Assembly: GCA_935421135.1 (NCBI GenBank)
Contig: OW285191.1
Coordinates: 10,095,700-10,159,699, forward strand
Direction of reading: 5' to 3'
Length of the DNA stretch: 64,000 bases
Source of the DNA: Bugulina stolonifera
Taxonomy: Eukaryota; Bryozoa; Gymnolaemata; Cheilostomatida; Bugulidae
Below the pieces are notes generated by a model that made no database searches, was not told the origin of the DNA, and was given only the letters and a program-made list of their open reading frames with translations. Positions 52,501 through 63,500 of this stretch are shown here, in pieces (position 1 is the stretch's first letter; the number at the start of each line of letters is the position of its first letter). The position numbers were made by a program, and so were the translations under genes.

Positions 52501-55500
52501 CGATAAATGATTGACTGGATAACGTGCATTGCAATCCTAGAAAGTACATGTAGTTCTATACAGTCAATGTCAAACTTGCCTTGTTGGTAGCAATTTTTGC
52601 ACTTTTCAAGGTTGTTTGACAGCTGTTGTAAGGTGCTGTTGCTGCATATGGGCAAGATGAAAATAATAGATTCCAAAATGTGTTACAGATTAAATATCAT
52701 AAAAATATTTTTCTTTTTTGAATATTGCAACTTTGGCACACTTACTGTACATGACTGTATTGTTGAGGCCACATACTTAATATTTACCTACAGAGCAATT
52801 GTTCAATCTAAAATTATGTGCTTTCTTTATAATTTTCCACAATGTATTCATTCAAACTTCCATGCTCCTCATTTATATGATTGATAGAAAATTACATGTT
52901 AAGTATATTTTATGTTACTATGGTGATATTTTAACAGTATTTGGTGGAGGGCTTTTAATAGAGGATATTAATGAGTGTGACGATCCTAACCTTATCAGCT
53001 GTGGACCAAACGCTCACTGCGTAAATACAGAAGGCTACTATAACTGCACTTGCAGTAATGGTTAGTTGGGAGTTTGCTAAGTTTAACTAATAATGCACTT
53101 TATATATATTTGTGTAATTCATTTTATCATCAACCTATTTGCCACACAAGTTGTTTATGCATGATACAGCGCTTACAAACAATATGCATATGTTTTATCC
53201 ATCGGCGTATATCAAGAAATTACTTGTCTACTTGGCTTACATAATATGTTTTTCTTGTTTGTCAAATAGTAATAATATAACTATTTGCACATGTATATTC
53301 ATATGTGGCAATCAATTTTCCTGGAAATTGTCCTATACAAGTTTATTTACTGTCTGAAACTAGATTATCCAGTAGACATATCACCATTTGCTGATGAGAT
53401 GGGTAGAATCTGTGCCAAGTCTTGCGAAGGTGTTATCTGTGGTGAAAATGAAGAGTGTGTTATGCAGCCTGAAGATGCACCCAGCTGTGTGTTGAAACGT
53501 AGGTTTTATTTTATAAAAGTATAGTGTATCTTATTTGATATGAATTGCTCTTGTCGTCGCAAAAATTTGGTTTAAGGCCAGTAGATGACTAGCAGGCTAC
53601 CTCCAAACTGAAAACAGTGCACTGAATGAAATCTGGTTGAAAAAATGTGTATGGTTCTGCAGCTGCACATGTCATTATCTGATTGAAATTAAATATAGTT
53701 GTCTGAATTGTCATTATGCCAAAACTTTTCCTTATTTAAAGATACCCCTACAGCTTACTATCATGTGCATCGTGAAAACGAAAGAGGATTCAGGGACCGC
53801 AAGTTTGAACTTAGCCTACAGATTCAGCACTTTGTCACCAACAGGTTCTTATGTGGGGATCCAGACTTGCAAAACACAACGTCACTAACCTTTCAAAGAT
53901 TTCAGGTAAACTCTTTGCACTCAACTTACTTCTATGCCTGCTAATATTTGAAAACGAAATTTGATGGAAGATCACTAAAACATTTTGTAGGAGGGATATT
54001 GACTGAAGAGCCATACTTTTATTATAAAATTTTGTAATCTGTAATGTACATTCCAAGTGAGAGAGGAGAATTATAGCCCTTAAAACTTTATAAAATAATT
54101 ATATGCAATATTTTTACAGTTCTTCATTGACACAGATCTCTACTACAACTTCTGCTAGGAGTTTATTTATAAGTATTTGCATTGATATGATTTTCTTTTA
54201 CCTATTCGAGTTTTACAACAATCATGTAATGCTTCTGCATAAACGCTTTGAATTCCAGGAGGTTGTATGCAATGCTACTAAGAGACACGTGAGAAAAGTA
54301 ACCGACTGCACTGACTTTAACATCTCATGTGATGGAATTCTAGAGGTCAATAATGGCATCATAGCAACTTTCATGGTTACGGCATTTGAGGATGATTCGG
54401 ACACAGTATACGAAGCAGCTCCTAAGGATCTAGCAGACTTGACCCAGCAACTCTCTACCATGATATACGATATTGAGCTACGTAAGTCATGCAACAAACA
54501 GTTTAAATACGGTCTGTTTCCGGTGCTCAATTTCGATCATCCAAATTACAACTTCCATTATTGAAACAGCCTTTTAATCTTTCTTGCTTCTACTTATACC
54601 AAATAAATTTGTGAAGCGGCTATGTGTAAACGTTTCAGACAACTCAAATTGTTTTGATAATATTTTAAGGACATGCACTGCACAAATGTACATTTGTATT
54701 CATGTATAATATAATAATATTATGTCAGTGAAGGTCTATTTTTTGACAGACCTTAATTTGACCAAACCTTTTGAGAGTTCGGAGCAAGAGTTTACTCACT
54801 ATGTCTTCCTTTATTGTATTATTCAATATTATGTGAAATCTTATTTACAGATGTTAGTAGCAGGTGCCATCAAGTTGTATAAAAACAATATATTTTCGTG
54901 TGACACAGTCTCTGTAGTTGTTAGTCAAACTCAAACCCAGGTCTTTGTGCATAACTTTATGCAATTTCTGCGAGCAGTAACCACTTGTACCATCAAGACA
55001 TTTTTGGCTCACATCCAATGACGAGAAAAATTCGATGTAAAATTTGGCTTCAGATCTAAAGATCACCTAGTTACCATTTCACATTCTTGGCAGTCAGGCT
55101 GATACCACACCCATTTCGGTTTTAAAGACAGGAATGTTGAAAGCAGTTTTAACCGGGTTAAAAATTTGAATTCTTGTAGTTATAACGAAGCAGCCAATTG
55201 TAAAGGATCTTGATGAATGTGCCAGTCCTACCTTAAATGACTGCAGTCCAAATGCTGTTTGTAAGAATACTGAGGGATATTATACATGCACTTGTAATGA
55301 AGGTAGGCATAACATAGTACAATATTGTGAAAAATAATTATTTCGCTAAAAATTAAAATTGCATATAATATTTAATGGGGCACTAAACTGGTAGTGACTT
55401 TTAAATATTAAAACTGATGCTAATGTATATATTATGTTATTAACATGCTATTGGACATCATAATATCGGAAGGTTTCCATGGTTACCATAACAAAGGCAA

Positions 55501-56303
55501 AATCAGTGACATATAATGTCTCTGAGATGTTTTCTAGTATTCATGCTAGGGCGATATTCTTGCTTTAGGGTATTCAGCTGACATATCAGAATTCTCTGAT
55601 GTGGAAGGGAGAGTTTGTGCCCAATCGTGTGAGAAATACGTTTGCTCGAGCGGTCAAATTTGTGTAGAGGTCGCAGAGGATGAGCCTACATGTCAATGCC
55701 AAGGTCAGTGTTTCGGCATGAACTGTCAAGAAAACCAAAAATAATAATTCAATAAATCATTTGAGTTTACAGCAAGGTACATGTGCATTTCATCAAATAG
55801 CTCTAAGAGGGCGATTACACCCAACAATTTTATAAACCATCTAAAACAAAAAGCTATTATCATTATGTTGACTATACCTAAGTTTTCCCAAATTTATTTG
55901 TCTGTGTAACATTCATAACAATGCACGTGTATCTTGCTTGTAGATTTCCAGTCAGGCCAATGAAACCTATGCTAAGCTAGGATTGATGCATCTTTCTTTT
56001 CACTTAAAGTATCAGAATATTTTGATTTCTCTTTGTTCATTGGAGTAATCTTCTCTCGTTACAGGTGGAGTATGTAACACATGGGTGTTTGCTCTGATAG
56101 GAGTTGTCCTCTTACTGCCCTTGGTAGTATTGGTTATAGCAATTGCCACTATTCTTACCAAGAGAAGGAGAAGGATAAAAGACACCGATGCAGAGACAAA
56201 CTCTATCAGACCATTATATCTTGACCCTGTCATCTCTGGGAAGGGTCCGTCCAGATTTGGATATTATCTGCCTGCCTCAAACCGGCTATATCACAATAAC
56301 TAA
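28579..56303 (+). CDS. Gene 3: pseudoprotease fused to SEA/EGF/mucin type I membrane protein
   Basis: Exons: 28579-28642, 30340-30551, 31636-31716, 32620-32725, 33232-33451, 35318-35402, 36427-36522, 37056-37192, 42659-42790, 42952-43125, 43417-43693, 44011-44212, 44628-44747, 45138-45505, 45706-45910, 46196-46315, 47506-51998, 52290-52491, 52938-53060, 53364-53498, 53742-53905, 54259-54481, 55180-55302, 55569-55703, 56065-56303. The frame is 2811 codons plus stop; exon 3 is the least certain. Residues 1-436 follow genes 1 and 2 (signal peptide, prodomain, reprolysin start near YLIELHIVVDFHLYQQ). The zinc motif is HQLGRNLGAHDDG: His373 stays, but Glu to Gln374, His to Arg377 and His to Asp383 are lost. 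Exon 11 passes from the disintegrin-like region straight into a SEA-like half. Four SEA-like units follow (about 480-595, 715-826, 2310-2431, 2525-2646), each with a Cys-DP-LQD core and each followed by an EGF exon (DECxxPxLNDCSPNA) and a DEPGR/DExGR Cys-rich linker. Residues about 930-1910 are 18-residue Ser/Thr/Glu repeats, then other Ser/Thr-rich sequence. Exon 25 has a 25-residue hydrophobic span (WVFALIGVVLLLPLV...), an RRRR stop-transfer and a tail of about 48 residues. It is probably a cell-surface mucin with a non-catalytic protease-like head. Confidence 0.8.
28748..28902. repeat. Dispersed repeat R1, copy 2
   Basis: This intron 1 segment of gene 3 is related to 1290-1446 (shared gttgtccgctcttac and ccaacctcaaca words). 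It is in the same orientation and clearly diverged. Confidence 0.55.
29305..30055. repeat. TGTACG hexanucleotide array with periodic interruptions
   Basis: About 750 bp of (TGTACG)n lies in intron 1 of gene 3. Six blocks carrying tacgtacatacgtatac (near 29480, 29603, 29673, 29768, 29896 and 30024) interrupt it, with variant hexamers TGTACC, TGTAAG and TGAACG beside them. This points to higher-order duplication of larger units. The sequence alternates pyrimidine and purine almost perfectly. It is open in all frames, so the long frames called here are not genes. Confidence 0.95.
30918..31025. repeat. Imperfect GTAGGTGTATTATA repeat
   Basis: About seven degenerate 10-15 bp units with GTAGGTGTATTATA as the core lie in intron 2 of gene 3. 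No coding capacity is seen. Confidence 0.6.
31223..31312. repeat. 45-bp direct duplication
   Basis: Two adjacent copies share ctagaacgcaatttcctcc and acgagtgtttgg, with a few differences. A partial third copy (ggcggctagaacgcc) lies upstream near 31163. Intron 2 of gene 3. Confidence 0.75.
31881..32099 (+). repeat. Dispersed repeat R2, copy 1
   Basis: It matches 37342-37558 over about 215 bp, including agaggag, aaccactg, ggtggtc/agtggtc, and a conserved end around tttggaacaaaattat. It lies in intron 3 of gene 3. An internal tttacag could act as a cryptic acceptor, but the frame behind it is not shared with the paralogues. Confidence 0.7.
34084..35012 (-). mobile_element. Second solo LTR, minus orientation
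   Basis: It aligns with the solo LTR at 11561: tacataaaagagtgaacagt near its left end, a shared ctctgtaggttgagtta core, CCGGTAAAAA and GGTCGGCCATG. On the minus strand it has a TATATAAGG box and AATAAAG. Ends TGTGAAGG and GGCCGTTTCA are inferred from the aligned copy. No target duplication is visible, so the edges are approximate. It sits in intron 5 of gene 3. Confidence 0.65.
37342..37558 (+). repeat. Dispersed repeat R2, copy 2, adjoining the LTR element
   Basis: It is related to 31881-32099. Its 3' end (tttggaacaaaattatgaca) stops within a few bases of the 5' LTR at 37562, so the retroelement landed at or inside the end of this older repeat. Confidence 0.7.
37562..38225 (+). repeat. 5' LTR
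   Basis: 664 bp, TG...CA ends. TATATAAA at 37899-37906 and AATAAA at 37952-37957 mark the U3/R region. It differs from the 3' LTR at one clear site (attgat against atcgat near 37732). Confidence 0.93.
38227..38246 (+). promoter_or_regulatory. Primer-binding site, tRNA-Leu type
   Basis: One base after the LTR, TGGTGGCAGCGGTGGGATTC is complementary to the 3' end of animal leucine tRNAs (acceptor ...CCCACCGCTGCCACCA). It is the expected minus-strand priming site. The tRNA assignment is from general knowledge of tRNA-Leu ends. Confidence 0.8.
38559..41897 (+). CDS. Gag-like polyprotein of the LTR element, 1112 residues
   Basis: One uninterrupted frame fills the internal region after a 333-bp leader. 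Residues about 20-130 (YNGQEDVELFIEDFTAMAER, then W-N-D-x-A-R-L-x-x-L) match the retrotransposon Gag capsid pattern of Ty3/Gypsy elements. Residues about 205-330 hold four Pro-rich repeats built on TSEPVPVDEPIPT. The middle is low-complexity Pro/Ser/Thr. Near residues 766-815 is a Cys/His cluster (CAKCGFSG...HIWQH, then YCRCGR...GHHF), compatible with C2H2-like zinc fingers and perhaps a stand-in for the usual CCHC nucleocapsid knuckle. The C-terminus has a short helical segment. No pol frame follows: the stop is 13 bp before the 3' LTR. Probable role is particle assembly and RNA packaging. Confidence 0.85.
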   Translation: MDRIRNLLQQVMYQAEQDLKTLSYNGQEDVELFIEDFTAMAERCNWNDRARLIRLRAALHGPAQECGRPRSVEEIFSRLREQYGLSAREARWKLSTLEQPAHTSLRDYAALIRRLMATAFEGAPPASLEEWAVEKFCLSVHDRGLRWYYTWLQPDDMEEALETGTAFQSNKGGKANPPKPQEELPADLLRKALHTLLQKCQGTDDGPTDTLEPVPVDEPIPTGAQQGEGGPPHIGRPQRPTDTSEPVPVDEPIPTEAKPKKSGPNHNGRPLRPTDTSEPVLVEEPIPTKPKVKSSHSKQKTPRVTSPSHSRPTASPTPVTVDEPKPTRPTPGKKRPHSKPDTSEVTTDHPPRLKGRLICPAPSDQTLQGKPDLSSTPKDQQDLATSRPDANQQLIPAQIQYAPTDDLSCVELPDTTVQVRGLRIDTEQTVLDQTRELPLNLSKNVQVSTARPDPEDAKCRVAEPQDIIPTTEIQSILPAVQVHKAKRSCTESSIAEQFQSKIQIAELSKSPKVDKKQSKATIAVFPRLFDESNKENVPEALPTIEPIAHPSASINTTAHRRVVLSRPALHRSTCIPTCGNSCTPRVTGEVNSSTRILSHSRADETATPSSMDHSNQPVFTAEGKQISVLPVRTESELEVQSTPVGLSGMNSLSLPTRHRPVGTEENSPEHSHRKEHELEGGGYTSDELCVVDASPLRKTLTPDGTPPPTPPPVTSTLKLATIKLHKLTDKLPIESSQHSGATKPWISTFTQQARDDLARRSQPNLKCAKCGFSGTLKRLNIHIWQHFARFYCRCGRSSVSRDALGHHFSRRSSICGKRLFLTDGPSYGALMEWWGVKDPPPFLPCRPTMDGQSGTNKPVYLPSSSSTRKRPPKRRHSPSPEQTPDSAPSDATSSSSSSPTTPAGPSLWRTPASTSAVSVGPPGRRGRLPSWKTRPAPRKSMPAPQSGPLYEGSPPKVSCAASCTASPTLLIEPLQSRPILEVSPHRSPYTPARDLLRATPDSPAVQSPPPASPVLTQPNATRPASPDPSFMQQLDELKPRIHYLASRQQVGDTLRQHLEPLYAREIALRELANQHLNHPRQLQLVQADLDIVSRESTLYRTLLNLTLETPMT
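41900..41910 (+). promoter_or_regulatory. Polypurine tract of the LTR element
   Basis: The run tgagggggcta immediately before the 3' LTR is the expected plus-strand primer position. It is short and ends in a two-pyrimidine break, so it is a weak match. Confidence 0.55.
41911..42574 (+). repeat. 3' LTR
   Basis: 664 bp and nearly identical to 37562-38225, with the same TATA and AATAAA motifs. It is followed by the ATAT duplication. Confidence 0.93.
46382..47372. mobile_element. Candidate non-autonomous DNA transposon with GACTTG subterminal repeats
   Basis: In intron 16 of gene 3, about 180 bp at each side is dense in GACTTG/CAAGTC words in both orientations, while the middle 650 bp has few. 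The outer words ttcaagtca (left) and tgacttgaa (right) are inverted. No transposase frame, clear duplication or second copy is visible. The boundaries are guesses. Confidence 0.4.
47700..50640 (+). repeat. Coding 54-bp minisatellite (18-residue mucin repeat of gene 3)
   Basis: About 50 units inside the 4.5-kb exon 17 encode SSSTESSTEETSTLTEDL with variants at EDL/ENL/EGL/DNL and STL/STI. Higher-order blocks of several units repeat almost exactly (for example 48481-48840 and 48960-49440 patterns), showing recent unequal exchange. The chain is Ser/Thr-rich and acidic, so it should be O-glycosylated and extended. Confidence 0.93.
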
Positions 56304-57586
56304 TGCTCATTGAGATTTTGATGGTTTTTTTCCTGAGCTGGCTAATAAATCAATTGAGAAGTTGGTCTATTTAACATGAGAACAGCCTTCTCAATTCCTA
56401 AGGTGCATTTAAATTACACCAACTCCAACATCAACTCCCTCAAAGTTGGTGTAGTGGAAACACAATAATCGGAGTTGGTGTTGGAGATTCCTATTGTCAG
56501 AGATGGGGTTGGAACAACCTTCTCAATTCTTAATTTTAAAGCTCATTTATTATGCAATAATAGTTATCAATAATAGAATGAATTTTGTTGCATGAACCAA
56601 AGCACCAAAGTTAGTCAAAGAATCAAATGCAGCATTGCAGCTACATTATACAGTATGTATGTACAATATTAACCAAATATAAGAATAATAATATTATTAC
56701 TACGTGTACAACAAGCCTAATTGTTAGGTCATTGTGGAAGGAGAAAGGTTCAAGTACTAGTAAGTGTCAGCATATATTTGGTATCTTTATCAAAGTCTCA
56801 ATAGGAAGTGTATTGTAGGCAGGCTTTAGGTTTGGTGACAGGAGATGAGTTCTTTAGGAAAGATTTGGGAAGATTACTCATAGATGTAAAACTAACACAA
56901 TTGCACATTATTGAACTTATTAAATTTTCAGAATTTAAGCAACAGACTGCAATGCTACAAAATTGCATGCAATTTTAATGTGGAGGAATACAGATTGATT
57001 GACGTAAGCACAATCTATACTAGTGCATGAGTAGATGCTGCTAAACATCGTTTTAAAATCCATAACCATACAGGGTTCTTCGTATTTATTAGTTGGGTCA
57101 AGTGAAAAAGCATTGAAACAGCGAAAGAAATTTTAGAAAATGAAATTATTCTTAATTGACTTGATATTAATAGATAAAATTGTGTGAAATGCAGTAATAA
57201 GTTATATAAGCAATTACAATAGCACTAGATTTTTAAATGCAATAAAGAAAACATTATTAAAATAAATATGCGCAGTAAAATATGTGTGGCATGATTTTGC
57301 TCCAATACATAATCGCAAACAATATTCCATGATGAAAAATATTGTTGCACCATAGTAACCATGATAATAGCAACCACATGTGCATTGTGTATTGTTTTGA
57401 GTATCACAGAGAATATACACTGTAAAATATGATGTATCTGTACTTATGCAGTACGTAATCTGCAGTGCATGTTAACAATTGAAATATAAAGCATGGCCAG
57501 TTTCTTTAAATTTCATTAAATATTGTACAACTATATAGAATACTAGTTACACAAGAAATATGTGTGATGTGGGTACATTTAAGTTA
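56304..57586. other. Convergent intergenic region between genes 3 and 4
   Basis: AATAAA at 56344-56349 fits the gene 3 poly(A) signal. A fold-back at 56417-56486 pairs acaccaactccaaca with its approximate inverse ggagttggtgttggag, and ccttctcaatt recurs at 56387 and 56518, so a small MITE-like unit is possible. For gene 4 a TTTATT at 57085-57090 (AATAAA on the minus strand) is a candidate signal. Nothing else is supported. Confidence 0.5.
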
Positions 57587-60500
57587 CTATCTGTAAGCTC
57601 TCCCATCTAAACCATGCATGTGGTATGAAGAATTTCTTCTCTTCCCAGACAGTGAGTCATCTCTGTACATGGTGACGTTATCATATCCTCGTAAGGACTC
57701 TGGATGAGATGGCTTGCCGTTGGAACGTTTGGCAATGCACACGCACACCAATATCAAAATCGCAGCAATGACAATCAGTCCTAGCACACCTATTATAACG
57801 TATAACCAGTATCCACAGAAACCTGCAAAATATAAAAATCAACTGATAAAGTTGTACATGCATTTATATTTATATGACTATTTGTCATGTCATGTCGTGT
57901 CGTGTCGTGTCGTGTCGTGTCGTGTCGTGTCGTGTCATGTCATGTCATGTGATAATTATTTAAAAACATTATTTATATGTTCTACATAATCTAGCTAATA
58001 GTAACAGGCGCAGAACCATCTGTCTGTGAGCGCATTTGTAGTTATTTTTTAGTACAACACCATATGATAGCATGCAACGCATACATCTACAGGTGATTCA
58101 CAACAATAGTCCAGATGAAACCAATATCAACACTAAGGTCCTACCTTTACATTTACACATAGGCGCCTCTTCAGCGACCTCCGCACAGACTTGATTTCCC
58201 GGACAGACATAACCTTCGCAAGACTGAGCACAAATCCTTCCTCTAACATCTGAGAACTCAGATAGGTCATAGGAGTATTCTAGAACAGATGATGCAATGG
58301 TATCACACCCATTACATGTTCAATTCACAATGCGGGTCTGATAACAGTCTGCTATATCCAAAGATAGTATTATTTTACTCAAAACTCTGCAATAATAGAT
58401 GTTTTAATACAAATGGCAGAAAACCGTGTAATTAATCTTTTAACTTAGTTCATCCGATAATGGCTACGTGTCCAGAATATTGCATATGCCGTTGTGATTC
58501 CTTCTTTTTGGAAAAATCAATACTTCACCATATTTCAATATTCCATATTTAACATTTTGTACATCTGTGTACATTGTTATGCTCGGCTGAAATTCTCTTA
58601 TTAGTATACTGAAGTCTGCAAAAGTTTTACACATTGTAATATTCTAGTAAACTCACCATCACTGCAAGTGCAGGAATAATACCCATCGGTGTTTGTGCAA
58701 TGTGCATTAGGACTACAGTCGTTCAGGTCGACATCACTACATTCGTTCCCATCATTAACTGTTGGCTGATCAGTAACGACTGGAAGTAAAAGAGCATAAT
58801 TATAGTACTACAGTATATGATTGCAATTAACACTTTGACAAAAAAAACTTAGAAATGAACGTTCATGTATGTATCCCTACTCCCTAACCACCTGTTTCTG
58901 TTAGTCACTTCCTACTCTCTAACCACCTGTTCTGTTAGTCACTTCCTACTCTCTAACCACCTGTCCCTGCTAGTCACTTCCTACTCTCTAACCACCTGTT
59001 CCTGCTAGTCACTTCCTACTCTCTAACCACCTGTTCCTGTTTGTCACTTCCTACTCTCTAACCACCTGTTCCTGCTAGTCACTTCCTACTCTCTAACCAC
59101 CTGTTCCTGTTAGTCACTTCCTACTTTTTAACCACCTGTTCCTGTTAGTCATTTTGTCATCCCTATATAAGATTGCTTGCATATCATATTCTTCAACATT
59201 TCATTGGATATACCTGCACGTACATTCAAATTTGCAAACTAGAAAACTGCTGTGTATTTTTACCTATAGCCCAGTCTCTAACTTTTTGAAAATTCTATCA
59301 TAATGCTATTAATTTTCAAGATTGACAGGGTAGTGCTTATGAAACTTTCAATTCGCTGAGATCTCAATTTAATTCAAACTACATGTACATCTAGATGAGA
59401 TTGCATTTCTTCTTTGTAATCGATGAAGCAGAGGAAGTTGTCTTCTTTGTCTAATTTTGGAAACCCCCTAAACCAATTATCCCTTATAACTAACCTGAAT
59501 CACAGTCTATTAAAGTGGTGTACTGCAGCTGGTGTCAATAATAATGCTGCATCTACACTGCACCGAATTACTTAATGTTTATCTACTCTCGGCGAGTTCA
59601 GATTCGGTCATTCGGTACCGTGTACGCGCAGCTTAAGATCTCAATAACGCAAAAAAACAAGTATGACTGTTACTCTGTTATTTCTCATCTTGTCATTCTT
59701 TCTCTCACCTAACTCTTTGTCTGCAAGGATACCAGAAATCTGTTGAGAGAAATCAGCTACATTTGAAGGAGCAGCATTATCAGCTAAATCAGAATCTTCC
59801 TCTAATACTGTCACTGCTGTGCTGACTTTTGTGCTGCCACAAGAGATGGTCATGTTTATACATTCCTCTACCTTATGTACATGTCTCCCGATGGCTGTAC
59901 ATACCACTTCCTGAACAGAGAAAATGAATTATCATTATGTACAAGCATTTGTATCTGGAGTTGAGATTACATTTATGTCATTTACATAACATATACATGT
60001 AGCTGTGATTTTTATTAATTTTTATATCACTCGGCCGAGGGAACCAAAACAGTAGTTTACAATAATTCAAATACTGCAAGGGTTCACTACATACATACTA
60101 CCACTATACCCACACTGTACTGTATATTACTAGCCTCACTTAGTACTTCAAACTATGTGAAGTAATACCATACACTGACATTTAGCTAATGACTAATGCT
60201 AATGACTACCCACAAAGCATTGCAAACGCTATAATGTTAGTGAGAAATTCATCTGTAATCTTAAAATTATAAATGTTTTAGCACTAGTGGAATAGATATT
60301 ATAATATCTATTCCACTAGTGCTAAAACATTTATAATTTTAAGATTACAGATGAATTTCTCACTAACATTATAGCGTTTGCAATGCTTTGTGGGTAGTCA
60401 TTAGCATTTATCCTAAGAAGAACATGTAACCCTAAGTCTAAAAAATTGCGTAAGTTCTATGACATAAAATCAATGGTCCATACCTGAAATGAAGTATACT

Positions 60501-63500
60501 CGGAGCTAGCAGAATCTCTAAGTTTTGGATCAGAGCAGTTAAAATCATGAGAAAGAAATTTATCGATTGTGAGTTCTAGGTGGAATAGCTTCAACCTTGA
60601 CCTTGAGATGGTATTATTGCTAGCAGGTGGTGGAGTGGTGGCCGTAGCTAAAATGAATTTTTAATTACAAATGTACATCTAAGTAGTATTTAAAAAATGA
60701 TAATATAACATAGATGTATAATATGAAATGAATCAGGTATAAATAAGTAACATGAATGAATTAGCAGCCAGCTAACAGTACTATTTACATGTACATGTGC
60801 ATGTACATGTGCATGTACATTGTGTGATTTTTAGATATACAATTGTACATGTAATCATACTTTTGCTGTAACAGTGGCTACGGTATGCATTTTGATGCTA
60901 GCTGACATGCATGAACTTCATAGGTGCTTGGAATTTTAGGTACAGCAGTGAGGTGTACTAAGTCACTGTTTTCTATTACATAATTGGCCAGCAATGGCTA
61001 TTATAATATTAGCCTAGTCATTGCATTGGCTTGTACAAGAAAACAAGTGGTCTTTTACAGCAGCTTTAGTTAACATGCACTTTGTAATGTTCAAGAATGT
61101 AATGTAAAGAAACACCATAAAGAACTCAAAAGCACATGCTATGACCTTGTGAAATGTCTGTTATTTCTCACACTCTTGCTTAGAAAATAGTAAAATTTCT
61201 TTATCGTGCATAATATTATAACCTGTTGAGTCTACATTTAAAGCAGCAATGCATCCAGTGTTAGCAAGAAGACACAACTGTGCACCTTTCTAACCTGAAG
61301 AACAGATGCAGCATTGAACTGGCAGATAAATCACCTGTCACAAACTGTCACAAACTGTCACAAACTGTCACAAACTGTCACAAACTGTCACAAACTGTCA
61401 CAAACTGTCACAAACTGTCACAAACTGTCACAAACTGTCACAAGCTGTCACAAGCTGTCACAAACTGTCACAAACTGTCACAAACTGTCACAAACTGTCA
61501 CAAACTGTCACAAACTGTCACAAACTGTCACAAACTGTCACAAACTGTCACAAACTGTCACAAACTGTCACAAACTGTCACAACCTCTTCATTTTTGAAT
61601 TTAATTTATTAAAAGGATTTAGTATAATTCATATGTGCTTAGTTTCACTTACAAACACAGATAGGATCAGCCTCTGCTTGCGGGACGCACTCCTTACCAC
61701 CCTCACAATTTATGCTGTCACAGGATTTAGCACACTTTCTACCAGGTTCATCTTGATATGGTGATATGTCCACTGGATACTCTATAATATTGAGGTAAAA
61801 CTTGATTTCATGACCATGCAGTATTAACCAGTGCAACAAAGCATTAATTTCATATGAACTAATAGGATACAGCCATTATAATGGTGCTTACATTTTATTT
61901 TTTAACCAAATTTAAAGACACAAACAGCCATTCAATGCTGAATTGATAGCCCTGGTGTGCCAGATATCTTTAACATTAACAAACCAACAAATTAGATAAG
62001 CTAAAAATTGCATCATACATGTAGATGTAGGTGTACCATGGTGCATGCGGTGTACCTAATATATATTATATAATTATAAAATATATTTGAACGCCATACT
62101 TGGTACATGTCATGCTATGTAATGGTATTATACGATGTAGTACTATAAACTGACTCACCAGAATTGCACGCACAAGTATAGTACCCATCTGTGTTGGTGC
62201 AGTCTGCGTTTGGACTACAGTCATTCAGGTCCGTGTCATTACATTCATTAACATCCAATACTACAGGTACTTCTGGTACAGCTGTATAATTATACATGTA
62301 GGTACAAAATAGAATATATACATCAAGTGTAAGGAAATGGAAATTCATAACCTTGTAATTTTTGTGTGTTTTGATCGAAACTGTAAATCTTGTAGGATTC
62401 GATATTTTGTAGTTGTATGCTGTTTTAACAAGCCATCTGGTTGACTATAACATAAAATGTGTATTTAAAAAGTTTATACATGCTAATGCAAGTCATGCCT
62501 AAGATTTATTGACCAACAATGCATGAAACTTTCATAAAGAGAAATATTGCACTAATAATGAGGGTGGATTCAAGTTGACCACATAGACTGACATGTGTTA
62601 TGAGAGAGCACAGGAGCCAATAAGAATTTCAGCGTCGATTACTATTTATTTATTAGTACTCACATATAGATGAGTCATTGACGATAGCAGAGATCTGCTG
62701 CGTAAACTGTTCCTGGGTAGCCGGGGCAGCATCACTGGGACTGTCATCGTCTCTCTCTACTACTTCTATTGAACTTTCAACTACCAGGCTGCCACAGGAA
62801 ATGATGAAGGGTCCACACGCTCTGATGCGCAACACATATTTATCAAATATTCCGCAAAGGAAAAACTAAAACGATAGATAAAGTGCCTGTAGTCATACAT
62901 ATAAAAACTGGCATGGCAAGTTGTCAAGATAATTGGACTACATGTAGCCTTGAATGCAAGCGAGTCTCAAAGATGGACGAATGTCTAGTGTTAATAACCA
63001 GTAGACTAGCTAGTTTAGGGTGATAGCGGTGACGCTAAGGCTATATCATGCTTCTGGTATGCTGCACTTTAAATGGACTTGTACATGCGACTTGTTTTTA
63101 ACGATTTTTTAGCATAATTGCAGAGCACATAAACTACTTGGTGGTTGCAGTTTGTAACTTTGAACATTTGGTCATTAATAGGAGAAAACATGATGTATAT
63201 TCTAGAAGAGATGTTTGAATATTTATTTTAGAATAGTAGTAAAATCGACTTGCAAAGTAGGGGAAAAACATTCTGTGGATTTATCATTTAATATGCCTAC
63301 ATGTAGTGTATAACAGAGTCATGTAGTTACATTATTCAAAGTATTTGTATAGCTAAGCTTATATTAGTCGGCTGATGGCGCTAATGTAATTAAGCCAAAT
63401 TCTTTAATTTTTGTTCCAACAGTGCTTTTGATGTTTCCATAGTCTTGATCAAGAGAGGGACAGTAGAATGCATTAGTAGGCCGAAAATGATGCAAACACT

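Noticed and set aside
61336..61583. CRISPR-like regular array
   Set aside because: Units are directly adjacent with no unique spacers, and the DNA is eukaryotic.
61280..61612. Two open frames of about 100 codons (QTVTNCHKLS repeats)
   Set aside because: Produced by the 10-bp minisatellite in a gene 4 intron; no gene context.
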